A stretch of 64,000 bases of DNA from Deuterostichococcus epilithicus (Eukaryota > Chlorophyta > Trebouxiophyceae > Prasiolales > Stichococcaceae), in NCBI GenBank assembly GCA_033439295.1, contig JAVTLE010000004.1, positions 1,674,012-1,738,011 on the forward strand. The letters are read 5' to 3'. The notes beneath the pieces are model-generated. The model saw nothing but the letters and a program-made list of their open reading frames with translations. It was not told where the DNA came from and made no database searches. The translations under genes and the position numbers were made by a program. This document shows positions 23,058 through 35,219 of the stretch, piece by piece; position 1 is the first letter of the stretch; every line of letters starts with the position of its first letter.

Positions 23058-26000
23058 TCAGGCTCGCAGGGCAATCCGGGCCCTCGAGCGGCAGCCACTG
23101 CACAGTCCCCCCCTCCCCCCCTTCAGGGCGGCTGCTGATGCTGACGAAGGCGCGACTCCGCATCCGCAGCAACGCGGAGCGGCCAGAGTGACAGAGAGGA
23201 ACACGCTGCAGCACGACACGATAGACAACACAGACTCCAGGCTCGCCTGTCGGGCCACGTCCACAGGAGAGGATCCGCAGCCCGCCTCGCGGCCGCTGGC
23301 CGAGCTAGGCACTGCCGCTGGCGCTTCGGCCGCCATGGCAGCTGACACACGCCGGTGCGCCGCAGCACGTGCCGCCGCTGCCGCGGCGTCGCCGTCGGCG
23401 CCCGCATGCCAGGTCCAGGCGGCCGCCTCCGCCAGACTCATGTGCTCGGGGTCGGCCTTTAAGGGCAGGGTCCATGTTTGAGGTCACGGGATGGATGGCT
23501 TTGAGACCAGGTCAAAGCCATCTTGGACGCTTGCAATGTAGACTTGATGTATGCCCCATGACCTCGAAGCTATCATCCAGGCTCAGCCTGCACACGTTTC
23601 TCAATTCAGGCTGAACTGCGGTTCAATGTCCAAGTGAGGCTTGCAAAAGCTGTTGCAGTCCTGCAGCCTATGAAGCGAACGCGCACCGGCGCATGGTTGT
23701 CGAGGTGGCGAAACAGTCCAAGCCGTGCGCGCAAACAGATGGCAGGGCAGCCCTCATGCGCACCAATTGAAGAAAAGTCCTGGTTGTGCAGCATGAGACA
23801 CGCACCGGCGCCCGGCTGTCGAGGTGGTGCAGCGCATTGAACCGCGTTGGCCGCCGGCGGCCGAACTCGGCGTCAAAGCCGCCATCCGTCAAGCCGCCGT
23901 CCCCATCCCCGTCGGCAGCATCACCGGCGCCGCCGCCGCCAGCGCTGTCATTATCGGCGCTCCCGGTGGCGTGCGAAGACTGGGACGGCGGCCGGTCCCT
24001 GCCACCCGGCGGGCCGGCAGCGGTGCCGGCGGTCGCGCTGGCGCCGCTGCCGCGGGCCAACCGCAGCCCGGAGATCACATCTGCGAGTCGCCACAACAAT
24101 CCTGTTGCATCGCTGGGCAGTTCACAGGATGCTCAGGAACAAGCGCTATGCCCGTTACAGGCCGAGGTGCTAGGTGCCATCAAGCAGTAGCTGCGAGCCG
24201 CACCATCGCCTCAAGACCTAACAGCATGGCACAAGACGAGCCATAACAAAATGCTCGCGAGCTGCCGGACCGAGGCGTCATACTGGCACAGCAGTCAATG
24301 GCTCGGCGTGCACTGCGCTGCCGCACACAGTGTTCGGCTCCGGTTCAGGCAGCACTGAGCGCCGTGATCATGGCCACAAACATTCCTCCTGCAGCGCGCC
24401 GGCTGGAGCCATTTCACCCCGCGCGCCACCCTCCTGACAACATGCACGTCGGTGCGGGCAGCGCAGCCGCTGCACAGCAGCACCAGGCACGATGCCTTTG
24501 CTGCAGGTCGGCGGTGGGTCCTTGCAGCACCATCGGTCTGCGGTTTCGCCTCTGTCTTCCGAGCATCTGCTTGCCCCGTCAATGCGAGCGGGCTTTGAAG
24601 GGGCAGCGAAAATCTGCAAAGAGGACAGCTCCTGAACCCTAAACCGACTCACTGCGCCCGATGGTGCGCAGGCTGGCGGGCGCCGGCGCCGCCTCCTGCT
24701 ATGAGGGTTCTGAGAGATCTGAGCGCATGATAAGGGAGAAATCCCGACTCACTGCGGCCGATGGTGCGCAGGCTGGCGGGCGCCGGCGTGCCCTCCTGGC
24801 CCCCCTCCAGCAGCGCCCGCACCTTCTCCAGCGTCGGCATGACGATGTCGCGGCGGCCGCCCAGGGCCTCCACATCCACGTCCAGGGCTGCGATGACCTC
24901 CGCCGCCACAGTCTGCCGTGCAGTGCGGGCACATGTTCAGTGGTCAAACCACCATCGTTCCAGGGACAGACGACAGCAAAGTTACCAGGGCCGCGGTGAC
25001 CTCCGCCGCCACAGTCTGCCGTGGAGTGGGGGCAGGGAGCTTCAGTGGTCAAACTGCTCTGCGGGTCCAGGGTGCCGCGTGCGTGTGCCAGCACTTGCTG
25101 GCAGCCCAACCCGTGCGCACGTGTGCAATGGCCCGCTCGCGCCGCGGGAGAGGGTTTGCAGCCAGGAGGGCTCACATGGGGATCCTCCGGCGGATGCAGC
25201 TCGCGGCGCAGCCCCTGGATGACGTCGTGTGGCGCTGCCGCGCCCGGGAACAGCCGCCGCCTGCGCCGACACCGGGACGACATCGCGATCAGAAGCGACA
25301 AAGCAGAAGCGACGTCTTCTGGCGCTGCCGCCCCTTGTGATTGCCTCGCCTGCGCAGGTCATGCGCCCGGGCATCGGCCCCCTTAACGTCCGAGTACCTT
25401 TTGACGAGACCAGGCAGACGGCAGGGCCTGCCTTGGGCTTCTGAGATATACAAAGGACGGAGGTTTAGGAAAGAATTTGTGACTCACAGGTCGTGCTGCC
25501 CCATGGTGCGCAGCGAGTTTTCTGCGCGGTGCACGAAGTGCGCTGCCAGGTCGTCCAGTATCCCCGGCTGCAGCGTGCGCATGCGCAGCACGTCCTCGAC
25601 CGCCAGCTCCCACATGCAGCAAGACACCGACGCCCTGCGAGGGGGGCGCGCAAGGTCGCGGTGAGGCCGTCACATCCGAAGTCGCGGCACTCGGAGTTGC
25701 CATCCGCAGGGCGCCCAGCGCATCCATCACGACCCCAACCGCCACCTCCCACACGCAGCAGGACGCTGGCGCCATGCGCGCGTCATGCAAGGATGCCTTC
25801 AGCCTGGTTGTCTACCTCCGCCTGGCGCAATGAGCTACCGCGTCGGCAGAATAAACTGATCCGGGAGCGATGCAGGAGCGATGCAGGGGGAACTGGGGTG
25901 TTGCAATGCGATGCCCCTCGAGCGATGCCCAGCTCCCCCTGTTGTTCCCCCAGCTGCGGCAGTGGCACCCTGCAGGTGCAGTGCTGCCAACTCCCCGCTC

Positions 26001-29000
26001 GTGCCTCTGCAAGCTGGATGCGACGCGCCCCCAAGCCTCAACACCGGCTCACGACCAGGCAGCTGATCACGGGCAGCGTACAAAGTGCGTCCAGGACTGC
26101 CCAGATGCGGGCATGCACAGGTTTGAGCATGCACTCATGACTGCACTCGCCTGTAGGTGAGTGGCCGGCGGGCGGGCGTGCCGGACAGCGCCGCCAGCAG
26201 CGCGGACTCGCCCAGCACGGCCGGCGCGGTGATGCGTGCCATGCTGCGCCCGTGCGCGATGGCCAGCACGCTGCCTGCGTGGTCGAAGCATCAATGCTGG
26301 AAGCGTGCTTCTGTTCTCCTCAAACCTCTCCACGACAGGGGACCTCTGATCCGGGCCGGGGCTTGTTTCCTGGTCGATCAGTGGAGACTGACGCTAAGAC
26401 AGTAGTCAGATGCAGATGAGGCATGGTGCCGCTAGAGGGTGGGCGCGGGCTGCGCTGCAAGCTGCTGCAGCAACACTCCAGCGAGGCCGAAGCCTGCACA
26501 GGACAGCAGCAGCTCTGCTGCAGGCGCTGCAGGCGCTGCAGGCATCCCAGAGCGACGCAGAGCAACCCTCCGGGGACAGCACGTCAATTGCGGCACAATT
26601 TTCCAAGGCCGCTGCCACTACGGCGGCGGCGGCTGCCCCTTCCGGTTGCAGCATGGTCACACCTCTTCCAACAGGCTGAATGAAACTGCGGCAGTACCCC
26701 CTTTGTCAGGAGAAACCAGAGTCTGTCGGCAAGCGATCCCTGCCGGCACCGCTCCCAGCTGCAATGAAGTGCTTGCGAGACACGACGTAAGCAGCTGCAA
26801 CCATACCTTTCGTGAGGACCCAGCTCCCGTCAGCGGGCGCGTCTCTGTGGGAATGGATGCCGGACAGGACAGCGCCACAGGCACGGCGTTGTGAATTCCA
26901 CGGACAGAATAATCTGGATTCTTCCTGTCATCCTGAACCTACCTTCCGTGAGAAACCACAGCTTGTCGGCGGGCGCGCCCTGCTGGCACAGGTCGTGCCC
27001 CGGCTGCAGCGAGTCCGGCAGGATGACGGTCGACAGCACCAGCAGCGCTCGCGGGCCCAGCGCCTGTGAGCAGTGATGTGGATGTCTCCTCATGTTATAG
27101 CTGATAAGGAGAGTGGCCAGCTGCAGCGCGCCCTGCAGGGTACCCGCCGGCAGCACATTCAGCGCACAGGGCACTGACGCTGCCAAGTGCACGGGTATTT
27201 TCTGTTTGAGTGCATTACTGTCGCTGAAAGGGTTGGTGTCTGGACAGCAAGTCCGGCAGCGCGACTGCCAGCAGAACCAGAAAGATTCCAACACTCTGGC
27301 TCCCTCGCCAGCGCAGAAGATTCCAGATGCGATAAACCCGAGCCAATACCCTCGCAGTTTAAGCTCGAGCTCAGGTGGAGGATCTCCTTTTGCATCAGGA
27401 CGCGAGCAGGGCAGTTTGCAGAGCGCTTCTCATGCGTGATTCCCTCTGCGCGCGTGAATGCGCCTCTGCCCAAAGCCCGGCAGCGCTTGCCCCGAAGAAC
27501 GTCCGAAGCGCCGCTGCCCTGCCGTGCCGCAGCGCGGTCAAACAGCAACCAGCTGCTCTGCTTCCCGCTCTTTCAGTTCCCATGATCTCAGAACGAATGC
27601 TCTCCGATCCGAGAATCTGCCTCCCCGGCGAGCTCTGAGGCGGCAACGCATGGACAACAGGGGGACCGGCTGCTCTTTTGTCTCCTGCTGCGGTTTGAGA
27701 GAGCGTGACTGTCTTGCCTGGCCTAGCTCGGAGTTGGCGACGCAGGGGCGGGTGCGGTAGCGGGCCACCTTGCCGCGCAGCGCCGCCGGCAGGTCGCTGA
27801 AGAAGTCGCTGTCGTGGTATGCTGCAGGGACAGGGCAGGCAGAGCCGGTGTTAGCCTTTCCATACAGCATGATGCCTGGTTTGAGCTCAGGTTTGCTTAC
27901 TGTGCAGGTGTGCTCCAATACGCGACATGGCCGCTAAATGTGCTGTGTGCCGGTCAACATGGGCACAATTGCCAGTACAGTAAATTTACTTCCGGACTGA
28001 GTTTAACACTAGCTACAAGACTTTTTTCTCCTGCAGCGTCAGGATGTGATTGACCGTAGCAGCAAAGATGATTTCCCACCGGTGTGGCGCGTCCAGATGT
28101 CGCTGTAGTAGGCGGTGATCTCCGCACGCATGTGGCGCGGCAGGTTGCGCGCCTCCATCCACCTGCCGCGGTAGGGTTTGGGGTTGGTAAGATATCTTGA
28201 AAATACATATTGTCAGCTGTCTTGTCCTGAAACGCATCTGGAGACACATGCCAGCAGCCCTCCATGGACCAAGCTGGGCGCTGCGCCCGTGAGGCGGCTG
28301 TGCCGGTGCAAGCAGCAAGCTGTCGAGCGCCAGCTTCCTGCAAGGCGCCTGTCGCAACAGCTGGCGGGCAGCAGCATGAGAGGTCAGACTCACAGCAAGG
28401 GGTGCAGCAGAAGCCCGGTAGTGGCTGACTGGATTAGGGGTTTTAGGTGAAGGGCGCACCTGTCAACGCCCTCCATCTTCTGGCGGAACAGGCGCCCCCG
28501 CTGCGCATTGGCACTGGCGTGCTGCGTGGCGCACAGACCCGCAGCTGCCTCAAAGTTCCACGGACAACAACCTCCAGCAGCACCAGCACCGCCAGGCACG
28601 GTGTCAGAGGCGTCGCCTTCCCGTGACACGGCCGCCACAGCGTGCTGCGTGGTGAGGCGCTCAGGCACTGGACGCGCACTGGCGGAGCACGCAGGTCTCT
28701 GATTGCAGCTTGTTATGTGCAGGGTCTGAGGGCAGGCCCACCTCCAGGAATTCGCCGACGGCGCCGATGAGGAAGCCGAAGAACAGGACGCCTGCGCAGC
28801 ACAGGGCTCAAGGTGAGTCTTGCCCTGGCGCACATGCCGTGTACCCATGCCAGCCTCTGCTAGGCGGAGGCCCGCAAGCGCTGGCCCCGAGGACGTGGTC
28901 AAAACAACAGCAGAGCTCCCCTGCGCCGCCACCCACAGCCCGCAGCCGAGGCCCGCGGCCGCTCGCCCACGCTGCACACGGCTGCCACGTCAGCCCTGGC

Positions 29001-32000
29001 GCATGGCGCTCCTGCCTCCCCAGCCTTTGCAGCACTTTGCAGCACTTTCCAGCACTGTTCAGCGCTTGCCGACGCACCCAGCAGCATGATGACCATGGCC
29101 ACGATGCGCTCGGCAGAGGTGGTGGGCGTGATGTCGCCGTAGCCAACAGTTGCAATAGTGGTGGTGGCCCAGTAGACGGAGGCGATGAACTGTTCCACCT
29201 TCGAAGCCTCAGTCAGATCCTCGCTGTTGCCGCCTGCGTGCATGTGGCAACAGATTGAGTTCCAGCGGGTGCGCTGTCGCAGGGCAGAGCGATTCAGGGT
29301 CAATTGCTCCACCTCCAACGCCTCCGCCAGGCCCTGATGATAGCCGCCTGTGCTGAACCGCCCCACTCGGATCGGCGCACAGCATAGGCCCGCTGCTGTT
29401 GCTCAGCGCAATGGAAACGAGCCTCGGCCGCGTGGTTCCGAGATGCGCAGTGCCACAGCAAGCGACAACAGCGACCTGAGCCCAGGTGCGTGTGCTGAAG
29501 CGTCAGGGTTCTCAATCTTGCAAGCACAGCGTGGAGCGCCGCCCGCCGGACCTGGCCAGCCGGGCGCGCCTCGGGCGAATGCCCTCGACTCGACGCAGGC
29601 GGGCATGAGCACCAGCGGCATGGATGTAACTGAAACCTTGGGGCCACAGTGCTAGGGGGCTGTGGCACCGACGCGCACCGACAATGGCCAGCCAGGTGTG
29701 CCCCGGGCGGATGCCCTCCACGCGGGCGGTGTAGTACCAGATGCAGCCCAGGATGTTGATGAACAGTGCTGCGGTGAATGCGAGGTTGCAAAAGTAGCCC
29801 AGCCCGTGCGGCAACCAGCGCACCGCCGTCGGCATGAACGACTGCCGGACGGCCGCCTGCAGGGATCGTCAAACATGTGGCAGATCGGGCACGGATCGGG
29901 CGCCGGCCCAGCTGCAGCGGGAGCTCCGCCACCAGCCGCTGACGCCTGCGGGGTGTCTCGTCCCCTGCAAAAGGTTTTATCGCGCAGCGGTGCTGCAAGA
30001 CGTGCGCTGTCGCGCTTAGACACAGCAGCTGAAAGCAGCGCATGATGCAGTCTGCTGCGGTCGCTGAGCAATTCTGCGCAGTCATCCACATTCAATCGCT
30101 AAACAACCTGGCCTGAGTCTCGGGGAGCCCTGGAGGCCGCTCACCCGTGCGACGCGGATGAGGCGCAGCAGTCGGAAGCAGCGCAGCACATTGAGCACGT
30201 TGAGCACATTCTGGGATGCTCGTTCGCCGTAGGCGCCCACCACGATGATCTGTGCAGGCAGGAAGGTGTCAGGTTCGAAGGGGGCGAAAGAGCCTGGCGC
30301 CCGCCGTCGAGCTCCAATCGCCAAGCCTGCCACGTCGGCGCGGCATCAGTACAGCTTCCGATGCCAACAGCTGACGCAGGGGACGCTGATCGTCATGGAC
30401 GTGCCACAAGGTGCTTCCCAGCACCTTGGCCGTCAGCAGGTATCTGGTCGACAGGTCTCGCAGCACCCTGGTCGGCTGCAGCCGTCTGCAACACGCACGC
30501 AGTGTCTCCGTCTTCGGCTGCCGCAGGGGCGCACGCCAGCATCACGGCCTCACCTCCACCCACAGCGGCGCAGTGGCCAGCAGGTCGATGACGAAGGTCC
30601 CGCGGATGATGTAGTGCACCTGCATAGGCGGCGGCAGCTGGCAATAAACCCTAAAAGAAACGTGCGGGGGGGAGTGTGCAGGCAGGCTAACCTGGAGGGC
30701 TCCGAACATGCAGCACAGAGCTGGGCAGCAGGTCCACGAGAAGCAGCGCCAACATCATGTCCTGGGTAGGATGATGCAGGCGGAGGCATGGGATTGTGGT
30801 GGCCGGAACCTCACCGCAACCATCTTCCGGTCCATGACCACCGCCTGCCGCAGGCTGTTGACGATGACCAGGCCGGTGCAGAAGGTTGCCACCATGTCGA
30901 TGGTGAAGATGCAGGCTGCGTGGGGCACGGTGCAGCGGCTGAATTGAAAGGGTGGCTGCCGGATCGGCGCTGAAGATGCTGGCACCCATGACGCAGTCAG
31001 CATCAGAAGTTGCTGGGCTACATGGCGCTCATCCACTCGATATGCCTTCTACACACTGATGGCCGTTCAGCAGGCTCGATGCATCCCCAGAAATATGTAA
31101 TGTTAGGGAAGGCCCGCCATTTTGTCAGACGTGGCGGTGCTGCGGCCATCGTTGCTGCTGCCTTTGCGAGAAGCAACAATCTGGGTTCTGGAGCAGAGAG
31201 TCAAGAATGTCCACCTGCCACAAAGTCGGTGATGGTAACCCAGTTCCAGCTGGTCAGCGGGATGTCGAAGACGGTCGTCACCGGGATGAAGAACGCGGAG
31301 TAGGTGCAATCCTGCAGGCGCCGCAGGTTTTCCAAACATCTGCGCTGCCAGTTGCTGTGCTCTATGGGCGCCAAACACATCCTGCTGCTGTAACAGTGAG
31401 CCCTACTGCTGGAACCCATTGTGATTCATCGCCATGCAGCAGCCCAAGAGTTTGGCTGCCTCAGCAGGAAGGGTCGCAGCAGCTTTCCGTCTTCTGAGCA
31501 GGGCGGGAAGCCGCGCCGGGTCCAATGTGGCGGGCCGAGCACGGGGCGGCAGATCTCCACGAGTTGCCGCCACTACAGGAGTCAGCCAAACTGGCTCACA
31601 TGCGTTTCTTCTGAGACGTCTTCGCTCAACGGCAAGAAGCCAGATGAGAGAAGGATCCAGGTTGCGGAAGAGCTTGCCATGATGCCGACGACCAGGCCGA
31701 TGAGGATGGGCGTCAGCGCTGTAGGGTACATCATCGGCAGTGACTCCCACCATCGCCGCCAGCGGCTGGTGCCGGCCGCCTTGGCCTGCTTGTGCGTGTG
31801 CCGCCTGTGGTCGGCACGAGGAAACTGTCTCCTGTCAGCAGCTCGCAACCCGCGCTGTCGAATCCGGTGCTGCCGCCATGCAGGAAGCGCGAGAGTGGCG
31901 TCGCATCAAAGGCGGCGGCAGCCCCCCATCCCAGCCGAGCTGGTGCGTGGCAGGTGCAATCTGATAGGCAACTCTGGCACAGGCATGACAGAAGCCCTGA

Positions 32001-34032
32001 TCCAGCGCGTTATGTGACGGCGTCAGGGCATGGACTGCCGGGAGGCAAACGAGGCAGCGCTGCGGCCAAGGTTCAGGGTCAAGCTCAGGCAGCAGCGACT
32101 CTCCACCCAGGGACGGTTGCATCGCGGGTATGAAGCCGACGAGGCAAAGCAGGGAGACTGGGCGCACTTGTCGCGGTGCAGGGCACGGAAGGGCGTGATC
32201 TTCTGCGTGACGGTGCCGATGACGACGCTGGGTGGCAGCCCACGAGCCCGCCGCCGCTTCTGCCGCTCCGGGTTCGTGTAAGCCTTCCACACCTCCCGCG
32301 TCACTGTCACCTCCTTCGCCAGGCTGGCCTTGTACAGTTCTGCAGCAGACGACACGTCAAGGGACCAGCTTGACGCTGCTGCGGATGAGTTTTGGAATGA
32401 GTTTTGCAAAGCAGCGTGCAGGCGGACCAACCACCTGTGGCACCTATTGCCGCCACACCGGCTTGACCCTGAGCAGCCCTGCTGCGTGAAATATATGTAC
32501 GACGCTGCCAGGTGCGCCTGGCCGCATGTCAGGACAAGAACTTGCTCTTTGCAAGTAGTTGCGAGAGGTGCTGGCCCACTGATGTGCCAGCTCACTTCCG
32601 CCAGATACAGTGCAACAGACAGCCTGCGGCACATTTCAGCCCCAAAAGGGACATTGTATATCAGCGCCAACCTGAGATGTGCTGCTCGCTCCACTCCTCC
32701 AACCGGACCCTGTCCGAAACCGCCGGTGCTGCGGACGCATCGCCGCTGCCTGACCGCTTCGCCTTGGCGCCATGGCCATGGCCGCTGTGACCGCTGCCGC
32801 GCTTGCTGCCGGCACCGCTTCCGTTGCCCGTGGCAGACGTCATGGAAGGCATGGCGGACTGTATGCCGTCGGTCTCTGTGCGCAGCATGCATCACACTCG
32901 CTGCGGTCTCCCGCACGTTTCGAGGACAACACTTGCAGCCGCTCAATTCGTGATGGCATTGAGCCGTATTTCAGCGCGTTTGGCAGCAGCACAGGCCCTG
33001 CGTCTTTTCGCGTTGCAGAGTCTTCGCAGCCCTTGCAGCAGGAGGCAGCGAACAGCTGACATGCAGGCGCTGCGGCGCTGCCTCGGCTGGTCAGCCGCTG
33101 CAGGATGCGCGTGCCTCCTCTGCAGGCCGAGCACAGCAGGCCAGCCACGGAAACCAATGCTGCGCTAAGGATTTGAGGCCGCCCGCCAAGTCTGAAGCTC
33201 ACCCATGTCGAAGGTGTTGTCTCGTGCCGCCTGCGCGTCGACTGTCTCATTGAACGCCGTCTCGTCCGCGTCTGACCCCGCCAAGCTGGTCCTCCTCCGG
33301 CCCCGCTGCTTCACCGCTGCATGCACACAGAGAATGCATGCCAGACGCATCGGCGCTGCAAGCACACGCCGGTGGCAGCGCGCCACGTAGTGCAGGTTTG
33401 CTGCAGCAAGGCGCAGTCGTGGGACCTGCAGGCTTGAGCGAGCTTATCATGGCATTTGTGCATACAGCCAGGTAAACAGGCCAGGGCCGAGTTGAGAGCC
33501 AAAGCAAGTGCTCACATGACGCTGCTCGGTGCTCCCGCAGCGCCTCTGCCACATGGCCGCGCTCCGTAGGGCTCATGCTGTCCTCTGGCGACTGCCCCGG
33601 CATGCCAGAACTGCCGCTGGCGCCGCCACTTGTGTCGTGGCGCTCCGCTGGCCACCGGCCGCCGTCCGGGGGGATGGACACCGCCACGTGATCGGCTGCG
33701 CCGCCAGCGGCGCCGTGACCGACTGCGCTGGCCCCGCCACCGGCACCCTCTCGCCGCTTCTGCGACTTGAGGCGCGACAGCAGCCGCAGGATCGCGGGTT
33801 CTGGCTCCGGCAGCAGGCGCCGCCTGTCCTCGGGGAGGATGTCGGCGCAGCCGGCGCGGCTGCTGGCGGCACGGCCAGAGGCATCCCCAGTGACGCCGCT
33901 CCGTATGCTGCTCGCGTCATGGCTGGCGCCGCAGGCAGCATGGCATACCCTACCGGCGCCGCTGTCGCTGCCATCATTGCCGCCGCTGCCGCCGCCGCCG
34001 CCGCTGCCGCTGCTGCCATTGCCGCTGTTCAT
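23058..34032 (-). CDS. voltage-gated K+ channel with cyclic-nucleotide-binding domain, copy A
   Basis: Probably a K+-selective channel of the KCNH/HCN/plant Shaker superfamily at a cell membrane. Roughly 21 exons from MNSGNGSSG (34032) to the stop at 23058. Order: Gly/Ser-rich N-terminus; KAYTNPERQKRRRARGLPPS; S1 split by an intron (YPTALTPILIGLVVGIM | DCTYSAFFIPVTTVF); S2 (FTIDMVATFCTGLVIVNSL); S3 (RGTFVIDLLATAPLW); S4 (LRCFRLLRLIRVARV, Arg every third residue); S5 with ARVEGIRPGHTW; pore exon 29233-29078 with TTTIATVGYGDITP; S6 (VLFFGFLIGAVGEF); C-linker; cyclic-nucleotide-binding domain (PGHDLCQQGAPADKLWFLTE, VLGESALLAAL). Last exon 23456-23058. GYGD indicates K+ selectivity. The intron inside S1 has a GCAAGC donor. 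It is a divergent paralogue of the gene at 35220, and its introns hold many exon echoes. The exon after VLGESALL is not resolved. Confidence 0.88.
23685..23730 (-). repeat. exon echo: channel A, HLDSRAPV exon end
   Basis: On the minus strand CGCCACCTCGACAACCATGC followed by GCCG|GTGCGC copies the exon end encoding HHLDSRAPV plus its donor (about 23801-23850). It reads RHLDNHAPV and is donor-side. Confidence 0.8.
24641..24690 (-). repeat. exon echo: channel A, exon end with donor
   Basis: Nearly identical to the end of the exon at about 24750-24909: GCCCGCCAGCCTGCGCACCA, then a GTGAGTCGG donor, occurs in both, 100 bp apart. One of the freshest echoes; both donors look usable. Confidence 0.9.
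24985..25030 (-). repeat. exon echo: channel A, exon start with acceptor
   Basis: GCAGACTGTGGCGGCGGAGG followed by TCACCGCGGCCCTGG copies the start of the exon at 24909 (there TCATCGCAGCCCTGG). Acceptor-side, about 100 bp upstream. This exon therefore has echoes on both flanks. Confidence 0.9.
25692..25775 (-). repeat. exon echo: channel A, CCMWELAVEDV exon start
   Basis: In the minus frame this reads ASCCVWEVAVGVVMDALGAL, against VSCCMWELAVEDVLRMRTLQ in the true exon (from 25635). Acceptor-side copy. Confidence 0.85.
26690..26880 (-). repeat. two exon echoes: channel A nucleotide-binding exon end
   Basis: The exon end (about 26945-27000) encodes QQGAPADKLWFLTEG followed by a GTAGGT donor. 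Two decayed copies follow in the intron: about 26811-26880, keeping a GCGCCCGCTGACGG-like core and a GTATGG donor, and about 26700-26760, keeping CTCTGGTTTCTCC. Both are donor-side. Confidence 0.7.
29270..29345 (-). repeat. exon echo: channel A pore exon start
   Basis: On the minus strand this reads GGYHQGLAEALEVEQLTLN, against GGNSEDLTEASKVEQFIAS at the start of the pore exon (29233). Acceptor-side, about 45 bp upstream of the true acceptor. Confidence 0.8.
29540..29610 (-). repeat. exon echo: channel A S5 exon end
   Basis: On the minus strand this reads RRVEGIRPRRARLA, against ARVEGIRPGHTWLA at the end of the S5 exon (about 29680-29730). Donor-side copy inside the following intron. Confidence 0.8.
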
Positions 34033-35219
34033 AGTGGCATCTAAACTTGCGACCGCATGGTTGATTGCAGCTGCTGCCCCATTGCTGAATGCGCGGGTGT
34101 GACAATGGAGCTTGCAGCGCCACTGTCAATTAGGGGCAGAAGCGCAACTGGGATGTCTCACGAGCCACCACGACAATAGCGCCGCAATGTCGAGAACAGC
34201 TCATGCAGCAATACAAAACCATCGGCAGACTATGCGTAGTCGCTCGCTGGTGCACGACAGGCGGATGCACCCACGATGCACGGTTGCCACTGATGTGCTT
34301 GACACTCGAACCTGCAAGGACTATACGTTTATGAGGCTCAGCGTGTCATCAGGAAGAATTCAGAGCAAGGCGAGCTGTTGCAAGCTGCAACCTCCAACAC
34401 CTGCAGTGGGTGAGCGCTTTCTGAGGGCCTCGCACAACAGTCCAGAGATCACTCGTTGGACATTGAGGCTGCAAATTCCCAGGCACATAGTCAAGCTTAT
34501 GATTGCCATTTGAGCGCAGCTCGATCCTCGCGGACCGCATTCACCGTGAACCGGTCAGCGTCATGCCAGCCTGGCGTTCCGAAACACGTGGCATTGATGT
34601 CGGATTACCGGAAATACGACCATAGGAGCAGACAAGCACTGCCCATCGACAGTTCTGTACGGCTCTGCAACGACCACAAAGCAATTTTGGAGCTCATAGT
34701 TTTGTGCACATGCTCATGGCTCGGTTTCAGACCGATCATGGACTTCAGCTGAGCGGGGTTTGGCTGGTGGCATCGAAGTGAATGCGTTGTGGCCCGAAGA
34801 AACGTGTCTTGACTCCCTCGGCAACAGCAGCTATCAGGTTCAACTATTGCTGCTGCAGGCAGGCTCGGCTCACCTCAGCTCAGAAGGTTTCGTAGCTATT
34901 CACTTCAATCCCGCGGCGGCCTAGGCGTTTCAATATCGAGGCCAACGGCGTCCCAGGCTCAAGCGTGTCGCTAGTACAGGCGGATCCTCACTGATAGCGA
35001 ACTCGTCAGGTTGAAGTCCAGGTTCACATTGAAGACGTGTTTGCTGCGGCGGCGGTGGTGGGTCCGCTGGCGGCAGCAAACGTGTGACCCTTCTGGCGGA
35101 GCCTAGGCCCCCATGAGGGGATCACCAGACGCCCTGCGGCGCCATATGCAGCGGCAGTTACACGGCTAGGCGGGCCGCTGTGCGGCTTCACTCATCTACA
35201 CCGCGCATCAGCCGCCGAC
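34033..35219. promoter_or_regulatory. shared promoter region of the two channel genes
   Basis: 1.19 kb separating the divergent start codons of the channel paralogues. Frames inside it (for example 34112-34513 plus) show no family motifs. Presumably carries both promoters and 5' UTRs; I see no certain TATA box or long inverted symmetry between its halves. Confidence 0.5.

Noticed and set aside
34112-34513. Plus-strand frame of 133 codons between the channel genes
   Set aside because: No motif, unremarkable composition and no splice or poly(A) context; it lies in the presumed shared promoter.
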